From: Lepidodermella squamata
Lineage: Eukaryota > Gastrotricha
Direction of reading: 5' to 3'
DNA length: 64,000 bases
Assembly (NCBI GenBank): GCA_047495785.1
Contig: JBLDXI010000019.1
Span: 1,054,001 to 1,118,000, forward strand
Both the position numbers and the translations under genes were made by a program. Under the pieces are notes generated by a model. It ran no database searches. It saw nothing but the letters and a program-made list of their open reading frames with translations, and had not been told where the DNA came from. Every line of letters starts with the position of its first letter. The first letter of the stretch is position 1. Of this stretch, positions 43,754 to 55,030 are shown piece by piece.

Positions 43754-45913
43754 TCATCGCTCATCGCCGTACAGTTTGCTAAGACCGCCGAAAAACACTA
43801 CAACGTTGTCGAGATCCGAGTCGAGTTTGCTGCTGACTGACTGGCAGAAAAATTCAGGCGCAGAGTAACGCATCGAGTATAAGTTGTCCAACATTTGCCC
43901 GTTATACCGCGCAAATCTCTCGGAATACGCGCCTAGGCCTATTTCCAGCAACCACTTTTGCACGTCTTCACATGTCATTTTGAGAACTTGACGGGAGTTG
44001 CGTTTAATCGGAACACGACTTGCTAATTCAGCTAATTCTATTCTAGCGTTTTGTTTCAATTTCGAAGAAGATTCCGGTGAAGCAACAGAATCGTCCGTGC
44101 TATCGTTTGAAATCCGTCTCGAAACATTTGACTTGATCGGCGGAAGTTTTTTCTTCTTCTTCATCAATAGCGGAGGAGTTTTGGGTGTTTTAATAGCCAA
44201 CTCTGATAGAAGAATTTCGTCACGTGATGGCGAGTCATCTTGAGGTAGATTTAACATGTCCACAGGGTGGTGATCCGGGCTTTCTCGAGGGCGGCTAGGT
44301 GCTAGAATAATTTCCTCCTCTTCCTCAGCTACGATGATAGGGGAGGGCGCCGATGGCTTTTGGTCACGCGGTAGCATTTTCCGAATATTCGGGTCATTGC
44401 ACTCCTCGGCGAAACGTCGCGCCCTAGCTAGGTCTCCGATTTTTTCGAGTAAAACTCGCATAGCTGACTTGTTGTCACCGAATTTTTTGTAAATAGCGAA
44501 AGCTTCTTCGTACAGGTCATGGCTTTCGGCCATATCAGCAACATCCGCGCCGTCATAGCCGCCCAGGCGCATAGCGTAGTCCATTACTCGACTGTCAGCG
44601 TTGCTGGAACCAGCCATTTTTATAGCAGTAAGAAGCAGCAAATTTTTCAGCGATCTACTATCCAATTTCAACTCAAGTAATAAATGTTCTAAAATGGCGA
44701 GCAAATCCGACGAAAGGCTTGCGCTCATCATCGATTTCACCAGACAGCTCAACGCATCTTGATCAGACTGCGGGCCATTAGCAATCGCGGAAACTTCGTC
44801 GATAAATAATTGATCGGTCGAAATGCCTGAGGTTAGCAAGCTAGACCAGATGTGCGAATTTTTGAGCCTCAGCGCATATTGAAATCGTTCTTTCAAACGC
44901 TCCTCAGCTTCGCACTGCTGGATTATCTCGCGATCTATGTTGAGATCTTGCAAAGACTCGACTATTTCGCGCTTATGAAAATTTTCGCCAAATAAATCGA
45001 CAACAAGTTTAGCGATTGTTGTTCGATCGACCTTCTCAACAGAGCTAAGGGCCTGAAGACATTGAACTGCATCGTTTAGCTTCAATTCTCGCAGGTAACT
45101 AAGAATCCAATCATAATCAGTTTCAAGCAGCTTTGATCCGAGGTCGGATCCGAATAGCCTCTTTTTATCACCAATCGATTGGTAATTTTTCAATGCGAGC
45201 TTAGGGTAGCCGTGTTTTTCGCACAATTGAGCGATTTTCTTTGCATCATAATGCGTAAATTTGTTAGATTCTAAAACTGAAACAGCATCTTCCGATTTGT
45301 ATGAGAAGCAGACCTCGAAAAACTTGGTTTGAAGAGCACCATCACTTTCCTTATCCGATTGGAGAATTTCTTTCAAAAATTCCACGCAATGCTCAAGCAG
45401 GTTAGACTTCACGAAAACGTCGACAATCGCCGTTGAGCTTACAACAAATTTGCCTTTTTCACTATTAATCGACGCTAGTTTGCTGGCAAGTTTAACACCC
45501 TGCTCGATAGTCTCGCCACTGAGAATTGACTGAAGCAGATACAAATAATCCTCCTCTTTATACCCGATGGACAGCGAATGGTGAACAATTTTATCGAACT
45601 GACCGGACTCGGCGTAGGTGCGAATAATTTTGTGGGGCGCCTGAGCTCGTAAATAAATTGCCAGAGCTAATTCGCCGTCAAACGGCCGAACAGCATCGCC
45701 CATCTCCTCGGTGCACGCCAGTTTCCCAGGTTCGCCCAGCCATCGTCGCACTAAATCATTTTGGCCTTTTTGTAGGGCTAAAACACAGGCATCGATCGAT
45801 TCGCGAGTATTCAATGGATCAGTTCTCTAAAACAAAGCATAAAATCAGCAATCAATTCATGGCTGAATAATTAATCAGTTCACCTCCAGTAGATATTCGA
45901 AATTTGTCGGCAT
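43754..45913 (-). CDS. Clathrin heavy chain leg fragment fused to a SAM-like domain
   Basis: Exon 1 is 45913-45884 (MPTNFEYLLE) and exon 2 is 45826-43754, joined in phase 0; 700 residues. Residues about 25-485 follow the clathrin heavy chain alpha-solenoid leg in order: ELALAIYLRAQAPHKIIRTY, ESGQFDKIV, IVDVFVKSNLLEHCVEFL, NKFTHYDAKKIAQLCEKHGY, LKNLLLLTAIKMAG, DLYEEAFAIYKKFGDNKSAM, IGDLARARRFAEECNDP. The N-terminal beta-propeller and the trimerisation and light-chain region are absent. After an acidic/Lys linker comes a SAM-like domain (627-700; VQKWLLEIGLGAYSERFARY). It is closely similar to the C-terminus of the next gene upstream, an ARM-TIR-SAM protein. Function unknown; it may be an adaptor that recruits the TIR protein to, or competes on, clathrin-like lattices. 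Confidence 0.75.
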
Positions 45914-46382
45914 GGCTATGGTTTATGTTTGCACCATTGGCAACAGCAATAATTTCGGAGCATAGTTTCAATAAAAGCTCCTAAAAATAAACAAAATATT
46001 CAACAAACTTCAATTTTTTATTCAAGCTTTGCATGCCCAAACACAACAGCTAGAAAACGGTTAACAACAGGCATATTTAAAAATAAAAAAATGTATATCA
46101 CAGTATTACGAAAAAATCAAACTCGATCACAAAAATATAACCATACAAATCTGGCAAGCCCTTGTCAATATATCGCAGGAGATATGAGTATGTTTTGCTG
46201 AATATTTCGTGCATAGTTTTTTCAGTTTTCAGTTATAACAGGCGTCAAGTTAATTTAAGAAACTACAACGCTTGCATCTGTTCACTAAAGGGAAGAACCG
46301 ACATTGACAAGGGCAAAAATTATTATCAAAATAATTTCTCAAGCCTATAGCTAGAATTCGTCTCGAATCATTAAATCATTGG
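45914..46382. other. Intergenic region
   Basis: About 470 bases between two minus-strand genes. An acceptor-like ATTTTTAG lies at about 45980-45987, roughly 65 bases before the clathrin-SAM ATG, so part is probably 5'UTR. No other feature was recognised. Confidence 0.45.
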
Positions 46383-49300
46383 CTAATTGTCATAAAGCTT
46401 GTTGAGTGCGGTAAAAAATAAAATAACGTTGTCAAGATCACCGTCCAGTTTGGCACTCAGCGACTGGCAAACAAATTCCGGAGCTGAATGATGCAGAACA
46501 TAAAGGTTATCAACCATTTGACCGTCGTAACGTGAGAAGCGTTCGGTAAAATCACTTAAGCCAATGTCACTGATCCATCGCTGAACGTCGTCACGGTTCA
46601 TCGCAAGCACGCGCGTACTGCGCCGTGGTAGTTTTACGTTCGAACTATCGGGCGCTTTCGCAGGCTGTGAATTATCGCGCTTGGGCCGGCGTTTCAGCAG
46701 TACCCTGTCCGTGCTTCTCACCTCTTGGCTGCCGAGGCCCATTAACCGCATCAATCTTTTCATGCCCTCTTCAAAGCTGTAACGCCGTCCTGAGACATCA
46801 ACTGTGTCCCTCGAGCCTAATAGAGCAGATATCCAACTCGTGAAATTAAGATGGAAATCCATTCTCAAGTAAATCGTCGGCCGGCGAATGTGATTAGCTA
46901 ACTCAGCTTCGGTTCGGCATCGGGGGTCGATTTTATAACGCTCGGAGCAGCAAATCAACACGATATTAGAAGATTCAATTGCGGCTACCGAAGCGGAGAG
47001 AGGCAGCGAATCAGGACCAGCTGCAGGATCGGGCTGAACCATGAAACCGCATGCGCGAAGTTTTTTCGCAATTTTTCCAACCGTTTCCGAGGAAGTGCTA
47101 GCGTAACTAATATAAACTTGACCGCCGGGAGGATTGCCACCTGAAATGGATTAAGCGTTAAATTCACGAAGGAAGAAAAATCAACACAGGCAAAAGTTCA
47201 AAGTTTCAGCTTGAAAAATTGAATTTGAAGCAACACGAGAAAACAACCCAATGGGAACAAGTTCAAAGATTTAGTCAACTCAATAACCTGAATTAAACTC
47301 CGTCAAGAAAAATCCTATCGTTACGCAAATTCATGCACATTAAAAGCATGCAAACGCTTTTTACTCAAAAATTACCCGTATGATTGTGCATAGCTGATTT
47401 TGAGCCGTTGTAGTCGCGATTCTCCAGCAGCCATATCAGCGATTGGCAGTTGAACCTCACAGATGCATTCGAGCTCCGTTCACCCAACTTTCGAATGACA
47501 GTAACGGCATCCTCCATTGCAACTAGCTCCTTTAAAGCCGTCGCAGCAGCTCCGAAGTTGGAGCCAGCAATCAAGGACCACAGAGCATGAGCAGCCATTG
47601 CCTGCTCAGCGTGTGAATGCGAGCTGAGAAAGGAGGCGAAAAGATTGAGTACACCCAGTTTAACTAGCTCGTTTTTGTGTCCGTCGTGCATCGCTAATCG
47701 CGCGAGAGTCCTCAGAAGTTCGAGGGCATCAAGATTAACACCTTGTTGACTGGGTTGGCCATCAGTGAAAATGTTTCCTTCGTTTGTTGAATCGGCTTCT
47801 CGAGGCGATTGCGATATGCTATCAGCTGCAGATCTTGAGGTCGAAAGTCCATCGTCGGGGTTATGGCGATGCCTCTTCTTCTTCGAGTGGATATTCCTTG
47901 AAAATTCTTGCAGTGCTTCGATCAAATATCTCACTGAGCCGGTTTCATCAAGAATTCGCATCGGATCGTGGTCGAACAATATGTTTGCCATCGTCATTGT
48001 TGCCATCAGACGCATGGCATTGCTAGGCGAGGAGGCGAGGAGCGTTCGCAGAATTTTCGGCACTTTAACTTTGTCGAAATGATGATCTGTTTCTGGAACG
48101 CAACTCATGCTATATAACGTGGCCACGCAAAGAACGACGAGATCGTTCACATTCTAAAAAGATACAGCAGGTGATCAGGTTACGATGTCAAAATAAAGCG
48201 ATTTACCTTGCTTGGACCGGTCATACTCATCGCAGGCTTGTGTTGCAAATTGAACAATAACACGGGAATAGCACCAGCATCAGCCAGCTCGCGAGCAAAA
48301 ACGATGTGTTTGTGCGAATAATCGGACATAATGACGAGGATACCCGATGTAACCGCCCAAGTAAGGTCTGTCATGAAAACATTCGAACTGGTCAACTTCT
48401 TCAGCATATTCACTAGGATTTCGGCACTCTTTTCCTCGACCATAATTGTACCGATTTCTGACGACAATTGACGAGTTGCGGAGAACACCAACATGTAAAC
48501 CGCTTGGTGAGCTTCAAGGCTGTCGTAATGCCGGAGATATCGCAACTTCTTGATAGCATTTCGTATGGTTTGTAAATACAATCCCTTGTTTCGCTCGTTT
48601 TGTTGAACTGCGCGATATAAAAATTATATGTGCTATCGTATACATATCACGTGGAAACTTACTATTATGAATAGCCTCGATTGAATCGCTCAATTTGTTC
48701 GAATTTAGCTGAGGCAAATTCTGTTGATTTCGATCGTTCGTGAAGTAGTAATTCGCGTATTTCTTAGTAATCAATCCCTGTCGCTGTGCATTCAATGGAG
48801 GTAGCCTCTCATCCAAAGGTTGCCTAGGCGTAAAGGCAGGTTCGGGCGCTCTCAGAGGTTTCAAATGAGGCTGTTGCTGAGATGGATAGCTAATTGGCTC
48901 GTAACCCTTAGGCCTAGATTTTGTGTCAAATTGCTGAGCGGTGGTGTAAGTTGGGCCTTGCTTGGTTCGTTGAGTTTTTTGTGGCTTTCTCTGGTTCTCA
49001 TCGTGGGGCCCGTTGTCTTCGGGAATCAATTCTTCGTCCCATCCTTGACCTGGTGGCGGTAAGAATTTCGATTCATTGCCCAAAGCAATCTCCTCTTCAA
49101 TGTCTTTATCTTTGCGCTTGCGGTGTTTGTGCTTGGCAGGTCCGCTGAATTCAGGAGGTGTAGCCACATTATCTGCATTGGATTCTCGAGAATGAGGTAC
49201 TGAGCCTTCACCAAGGACTTGCTTAGGTTGAGGCCGAACCGGATGAGTGAAAGGTTCATGGTCAGGGTCCAACGCCGACGTTGTTCGCTTATTTTTTGTG

Positions 49301-50103
49301 GCCTCATCCCGAGCTGGAGATGACTTCCGAGATTTGCTAGGCTTCGATGCCTTTTCTGACTCCTTGCTACTAACTTTGGGGTGGCTCTCCTTTGGTTCCT
49401 CGACCTGGGCCTCAGAGCGTACCGATTTCTCAGGAGAGCGTGATTTTGACTTTTCCTTCGGAGCTACGTCACCATTTAGAGACGATACGTCGGAGTGATC
49501 TCCTCTGCTCCGCCCTCCAGATTTTTTAGAATCGCCGGCTTCGCCATGAGCGTGATCCTTCTTAGACTCCTTATCGTCCGCATTGCTTTTTGAATGTGAT
49601 TCAATCACGATTTCTTCCGCATTTCCAGTGTCGTTTTGTTCTTCCTTGGATTTCTCATCTCTTGGGGAATGCCCTTCTTTATGCCTCGGACTATGCGGAG
49701 GGCTGACCACTTCATCGTCGTTAATCACCTGCGTGCCATCACGAGAAGAACGCTCATCTTTGTGATGACTCTTGTCGTCTTCTCCATCCTTCTCACCATC
49801 CTTCTCACCTTCGTCCCCGCTACCCTTCTTGCTGCTTCCACTGCTACTGCTGCTACTGCTGCTACTACTCTTGCTCTTACTCCTCCGCCCACTTTTCTCG
49901 TCGTTTGATTTCTTGCTCTTTTTACTTGACTTGCTTTGCGCGCTGTTGCCGTGTTTCTCAACAGTAGCAGGAGATTCAGGGTCATGACGCGATATCTCAT
50001 CCATTTGAACATCACCGGTATCACGACCTTCAGCGTCCGGGGAAGGCGAAGCCTTGCTGCGATGTTTCACTTCATGTGAGCCATCGGGAGCTTCCGATTC
50101 CAT
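46383..50103 (-). CDS. ARM-TIR-SAM protein with long Ser/Lys-rich N-terminus (copy 2)
   Basis: Four exons: 50103-48663, 48607-48207, 48153-47376 and 47140-46383; 1125 residues. Residues 1-450 are disordered and highly charged, with a poly-Ser run (SSSSSSSSSSGSS) and repeated RS/KE patches. Armadillo-like repeats occupy about 480-870 (LADAGAIPVLLFNLQHK, ELVKLGVLNLFASFL, AAHALWSLIAGS). The TIR-like domain at about 880-990 has QVYISYASTSS, NIVLICCSERYK and CRTEAELANH, keeping the putative catalytic glutamate, but is shorter than copy 1. A linker leads to the SAM-like domain (about 1050-1122; VQRWISDIGLSDFTERFSRY). The same domain ends the clathrin fusion directly downstream. Probable role: TIR-based innate-immune or NAD+ signalling, by analogy with SARM1-type proteins. 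Confidence 0.78.
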
Positions 50104-50853
50104 AAGTAGTGTTTCTCAAAACAAACAGACTACATGTAACTATTCTAGAATCAGAAAACATTATAGAGCAATAATCAAGGCGTGGTTTAGCTGAGATACA
50201 GTTTAGTTTAGTTTAGTTTAGTTTTATTTTGCTCCATAGCTCCATATAGTGGAAAAGGCTGGCTATTAAACGTTGAGTGAGCCGCAAAATTGGCCTAAAA
50301 ACTAAAGATTAAGGATCTGTATGTGAGCCGACTCGATTGATACCGAGCCGCGCCACGAGAGGAAAAGTAAAGTTAACTTTAGACCAAAGCAGGATAAAGA
50401 AGGGATACCGTTGCTAAGAATGCACGCGTCGCTATGAAAAATCAAATTAATAAAAAATGTATTTTCTCAAATTAATATTGGTTATTGAAATATGTCATAT
50501 TAATCTGTCGACGCGAATTGATTCGGATGTAAATTTATTGATTTTTCTGATTAGAGAAAAAGAAGGCGAACAAAAAAGTTCGTCGACTGAGAATAAGCTG
50601 GCTTAAAGGGGTGCTAAGCAGAAACCTACTACCCACCTGTATGCTAACTGCCATATAAACAATTTTACAGTGACTTATGTTGGATGGATATGTCGGGGCA
50701 TCAGTTTAATTATTATGTTGCTGATCATGACTCACGACCCTTCGCTTGCTGAATGTTGAACCTGACCCTTTGCTCTGCTCAATAGCGCAATAGTCATTTT
50801 TTCACTATTCTCGCAACTAGTAACATTCTTCCTTCGTATTTTGTTGTAGAAAA
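50104..50853. other. Divergent intergenic region with GTTTA repeat
   Basis: About 750 bases between the ARM-TIR-SAM gene (minus) and an acyl-CoA dehydrogenase (plus). A GTTTA microsatellite (four full copies plus a partial) lies at 50201-50225. It ends in TTTTGTTGTAG at 50839-50849, 4 bases before the dehydrogenase ATG. Confidence 0.5.
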
Positions 50854-52183
50854 ATGTTTCTTCGCCGATCGATTATCACCAATCGCGCCTTGGGGCGTAG
50901 CCTTCATTCGTCAGCATCGCGCCTGACATTTCCTGTCGCTGAAAAGCAAGTGCAACCAACACCCTTTAATTCTGAGCACGACGCTCTTCGGGCGACTGTT
51001 CGGAAAATTATTGATACTGACATTAACCCTTACGTCGACCAGTGGGAGAAAAACAAGTGTTTCCCAGCTCACGAGTTGTTTCCAAAACTCGGCAAAGCTG
51101 GGCTTCTTGGCATATCAAAACCTGTGGAATTCGGTGGATCGGGGTTAGATTTCAGTTTTAGCGTTGCTTTCGCGGAAGAATTGGCGCATATAAATGCTGC
51201 TGCAATCGGCATGGCCATTGGTGTTCAAACGGACATGGCAACGCCCGCGCTGACGCGATTCGGCTCTGATAGACTCAGAAAAGAGTTCCTAACTCCTGCA
51301 ATTAAAGGGGACTATGTCGCCTGCATTGGCGTTTCAGAGCAAGGTGGTGGATCAGATGTCGCAGCCATCCGAACTACTGCAAAGAAAACAGCTGGCGGAG
51401 ACTACATTATTAATGGCAGTAAGATGTGGATCACCAACAGTGTTCAAGCTGATTGGATGTGTCTGCTTGCTAACACATCGGACGGACCACCGCATCAGAA
51501 CAAGTCTCTAATTATTGTGCCGATGAAAACTAAAGGCGTTCACGTTGCTCGAGCCATTGACAAAATTGGAAATCATGCATCTGATACCGGTGAGATTTTC
51601 TTCGACGATGTCCATGTTCCTGGCTGGCATTTAATTGGCGAGGAAGGGATGGGCTTCATGTACCAGATGATGCAGTTTGAGCAAGAGCGACTCTTTGCTG
51701 CGGCTACTACACCAGTTAATCTTGACCGTATCATTCAAATGACTATTGAATATTGCAAGAACCGGAAAACCTTCGGACAACCGCTTATCGATAACCAATA
51801 TATTCATTTCCGTCTCGCCGAGCTGCAAACCGAAGTTGAATGCCTCCGAGCTCTTGTTTATCGTTGTTTGCAGATGATGCTAGGCGGTGAAAATATTACG
51901 CTCCAAGTTTCAATGGCCAAGGTTTGATTATTCTTGGTTCTCTGTCGAATCCGAAATTTCGATGATTCTTTCGATCTAGATCAAGGCCGGCAGGCTGGCT
52001 CGTGAAGTCACAGATTCCTGCTTGCAGTTCTGGGGAGGTATGGGCTATTCAAATGATACTTTGATAAGCCGTGCTTACCGTGATGCTCGGTTGCTTTCGA
52101 TTGGCGGCGGTGCTGATGAGATTATGCTTGGTGTCGTTTGCAAGTTGATGGGCATTTTGCCCAAAGCTAAGAAGGCTAAGTAA
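50854..52183 (+). CDS. Acyl-CoA dehydrogenase, mitochondrial (LCAD/IVD-type active site)
   Basis: Exon 1 is 50854-51921 and exon 2 is 51980-52183; 423 residues. The N-terminus (MFLRRSIITNRALGRSLHSS) is a mitochondrial presequence. FAD-enzyme motifs are ACIGVSEQGGGSDVAAIRT, KMWITNS, VHVPGWHLIGEEGMGF and the C-terminal RDARLLSIGGGADEIML. The residue next to the C-terminal GGGADE is not the Glu of MCAD (YEGT). Instead, Glu in FEQERLFAA lies where long-chain and isovaleryl-CoA dehydrogenases have their catalytic base. It oxidises an acyl-CoA in beta-oxidation or branched-chain degradation; the chain length is undetermined. It is the first of ten head-to-tail plus-strand genes. Confidence 0.9.
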
Positions 52184-52360
52184 AACATTAGCCCAGGAAA
52201 TGACAAACGAAACTTGCGATCAAGATTTGTATTTATTTCGCTGTTAAAAGTTACCACATAATATCAAGCACGTACAACGGGCTCTTTCGGACGGAATTTA
52301 TTAAAATTATATTTATTATGTATTTTTTCCGCCATAGATCTTTGAATTTTAAACTTGAAA

Positions 52361-52763
52361 ATGTCCTCGTATGCCAAAGGTCCTCAAAAAGTTCAGAAAG
52401 TGCTTGTGCAGCCAATCGTAAGTTCATTCAAATCTAACTTGTTCAGTGTTGAATCTGATTTCTTTTCAGAACCTGATTTTCCGATTTCTTCAAAGCGTGA
52501 GTTCACGTGAACATTTTTTATTTTTGAAGTTATTTTTGAACATTTTTTTCTTTTAGCGTACTCGCGTTCAAATTTGGCTGTATGAGAACTGCAATTATCG
52601 AGTCGAGGGTCGTATTTTGGGATTCGACGAGTACATGAATCTTGTTCTTGACGAAGCCGAGGAAGTGAATATGAAGAACCATCAACGAAAATCGCTCGGT
52701 CGCATTTTGCTCAAAGGAGACAACATCACGCTGATGCAGGAAGCATCTTCCGGTTCTTCGTAA
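52361..52763 (+). CDS. SNRPE: Small nuclear ribonucleoprotein E (SmE)
   Basis: Three exons: 52361-52417, 52470-52496 (only 27 nt) and 52557-52763; 96 residues against 92 in human. Sm1 is [20 protein letters not shown] with [22 protein letters not shown]. Sm2 is [14 protein letters not shown]. It is a core spliceosomal Sm-ring subunit in the nucleus. The 9-codon microexon is secure because it completes the Sm1 motif. The gap to Nup54 downstream is 207 bases. Confidence 0.96.
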
Positions 52764-52970
52764 TTCTAAATTGCGAAATAATAGCTCCCTTGTACATCTG
52801 CTGTTAGAGGCCACTCTCACCTCATAACATGACATTCCGAGTGTTGCGTTCTTTCAGCGCAGCAAGTTTCCAATCTTGTCATTTTTTAGTTGCGAAGCCG
52901 CGTCGCGCATAAAGTCTTTGGAGCGTTTATAACCTTGTCTCAATTTATTTTAGATCAATTTTAATCAATA

Positions 52971-54614
52971 ATGTTTGGTGCTAATACTACTTTCAATTTT
53001 GGCGCTCCGAAGACGAGTGCCCCAGCTGCACCCAGTGCCTTTTCGTTTGGCACGACTACAGCAACCCCTGCTGCTCCTGCTCCCACTTCGGCATTTAGTT
53101 TTGGCCAACCATCCGCGCCTGCCGCTCCTGCGTTTGGAACTAGTGGTTCAGCATTTTCGTTTCCAACACCAGGTGCTACGAACCAGCCAGCCCAACAAGC
53201 GCCTGGTCCTTTCGGCGCGTTCGGTACTCCTAACCAACAACCAGCTGCTCAGGCCCCGTCATCTGGTTTCAGCTTTAGCCAACCTGCTCAGCCTGCTCAG
53301 AATATGGTATTTCAACAGCAGCAACAACAGCAGAATGCCCAGCAAATGGCCGCCCAAAATGCAGCACAGTCCGGTGCCATCATTTACCAGGCGGTCACAA
53401 AACCGCAAATCTACGGTGATGACCGCGATCAGATAATTGCGAGTTGGAACGGCGTTCAAGCCGCCTGGGGCAAAGGTCGCTGTTTTGCGGGGCAGAATAT
53501 GTTTGTGGAAATTCAGCCGAATGACGAATGGTCCATTTTCAAATCCGTCCGCTACATTGAAATCCCGAGCTACAAGTAAGAAATATTGCGACCTTTCGAT
53601 TGAAACTTATTTTTGCTATTTAGAAACGATGATGGTGTCGTCTGTTTGAAGCTATCCAAATCGAAAAGCGAAGTTTTGAACATGCAGAAGCAGTTTTGCG
53701 ACACTTTGCACCGTATTTTGGGCGGCCAGCCGACCACCCAGGTCGTTATTGATGGAATCAGCGTTGCTAATCAGTCCAGCGGAGGCCCTACTGCTGCTGA
53801 TAAGGCCGGCAGTGCTGCGCCAAAAGTTGAATGTCACGTCATGCTACATGTGATTAATAGCATGAACCACGTACCTGCGTCTGATTTATTCCAGTTTTTA
53901 CAATCGCCGAATATTGCGAACCAGCTCGCCTCTCAATTGGCTGTCGTTGATATCAGCTCTTTAGCTGCCCCGACCAGGGAGGAACGCGATTATTACGCGT
54001 CTCACCCTCCTTCCGGCATTGCGCCGTTAATTTGGCTGCAAGCCCACCGCGACAACCCGGATCCGGATCGGTTGTTGCCAGCCCCGGTTGTCGGGTTTCC
54101 TGACCTTTTGGTTTGGGCTAATGAGCAGCAAGTTAGCATGGCTGCTCAGCGAGATGTCGTCACTTCGTTGACGCATCGCCAGGAGGAAGCGCTTGGTAGG
54201 GCTCGACAACAGGCGCAGAGGGTGGATGAATTGCGGCAACGAATTGGTGCGGTCAGTCACCGCCTCCTCAACGCAGCCGTCCGACTTGAAATCGCTGATC
54301 GTGGCGCGGCGCCTTTGACAAACGAAGAGTACGCAATGAGGTCATTCCTCGAGCAAATCGACGTTAATGTCCAGCAGCTGAATCAACGCCTTTCCGAATT
54401 TTCTGATCGTCTTTCGTTGCAAAGTGTTGCCCCGCAACAAAAAACTGGCTCTGGGGCGGAACGTTTACCGCCATCTTTTGTCGCTGATGTCACTGATCAG
54501 CTGCGGAATCAAATGAAAGCGACTGAGAAATTGGTTGCGATTCTTAAGGAGGATCTGTCTACTGTTAATTCGATTGATCGCTCGGTCGTTGCTCAAGAGA
54601 ATATTAGTCCTTGA
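52971..54614 (+). CDS. NUP54: Nucleoporin Nup54
   Basis: Exon 1 is 52971-53575 and exon 2 is 53624-54614; 531 residues (human 507). The N-terminal 110 residues are an FG-repeat region (FNFGAPK, FSFGTTT, FSFGQPS, FGAFGTP), followed by a Gln-rich linker. The Nup54 alpha/beta and alpha-helical domains follow: IIASWNGVQAAWGKG, GGPTAADKAG, GFPDLLVWANEQ, MAAQRDVVTSLTHRQEEALGR. A C-terminal coiled coil completes the Nup62-Nup58-Nup54 channel subcomplex of the nuclear pore. A T-rich TTTTAG ends 17 bases before the ATG. Confidence 0.94.
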
Positions 54615-54727
54615 TCGTTTTCTCAATTTTTTTCTCGGTGAATTTTCTTTTGCGGAAATTTGACATTTGCTATTACACCGGTTTCAAAGAAATTTCGTTT
54701 CTATTTTTAGGCATATTTAACTGAAAA

Positions 54728-55030
54728 ATGAGCAAACAAGGCGCTAATATTAAAATGCACGTCGAATACTGCGGCAAATGAGGTTACGCCCCTCGCTTCC
54801 AGGATCTCAAGAAGCAAATTCTTGCCGAGTATCCGGAGGCGAGTATTTCCGGCGACGTGGGTCGCCGGACTTCTTTCGAAGTCACACTGAACGACAAGCT
54901 TATCTTCTCCAAGCTGGAAAAGGGCGGCTTTCCCGATTTCAAGGAAGTCATTGCCCAGGTTGCCAAAGTCGCGTCTGGCGAGGAGCCGGGGCAGGTCGTC
55001 AAATCGCACAGTGAATGCTCACTGATGTAA
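54728..55030 (+). CDS. Selenoprotein, SelW/Rdx12 (MIEN1-like) copy A, TGA = Sec18, CaaX end
   Basis: A single exon read through TGA at 54779-54781 as selenocysteine, ending at TAA; 100 residues. The redox motif is C15-G-K-U18 in HVEYCGKUGYAP, the CxxU of the thioredoxin-like Rdx family. FSKLEKGGFPDF and a 100-residue length match MIEN1 (Rdx12, CxxC in mammals) better than SELENOW. It ends ECSLM, a CaaX prenylation box with Met last (farnesyl type). The frame after the TGA is fully open for 82 codons and conserved with three neighbours, and a SECIS follows at 55100-55175. Unlike copies B-D it has no intron in the Cys15 codon. An acceptor-like TATTTTTAG lies 17 bases before the ATG. Confidence 0.88.

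Noticed and set aside
49800-49940. Poly-Ser region of the ARM-TIR-SAM copy 2 as an SR splicing factor
   Set aside because: The run is Ser/Lys/Glu-rich rather than RS dipeptides, there is no RRM, and the same frame continues into armadillo and TIR sequence.
46383-50103. Calling the TIR genes SARM1 orthologues
   Set aside because: Domain order is ARM-TIR-SAM, not ARM-SAM-SAM-TIR, and the TIR sequences resemble a broader invertebrate TIR family, so the symbol was not assigned.
54728-54781. Reading the TGA codons of the SelW-like genes as real stops (four pseudogenes)
   Set aside because: All four TGAs occupy the same CxxU position, the downstream frames are open and conserved, introns are intact and each copy has a SECIS. 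Independent decay would not give this.
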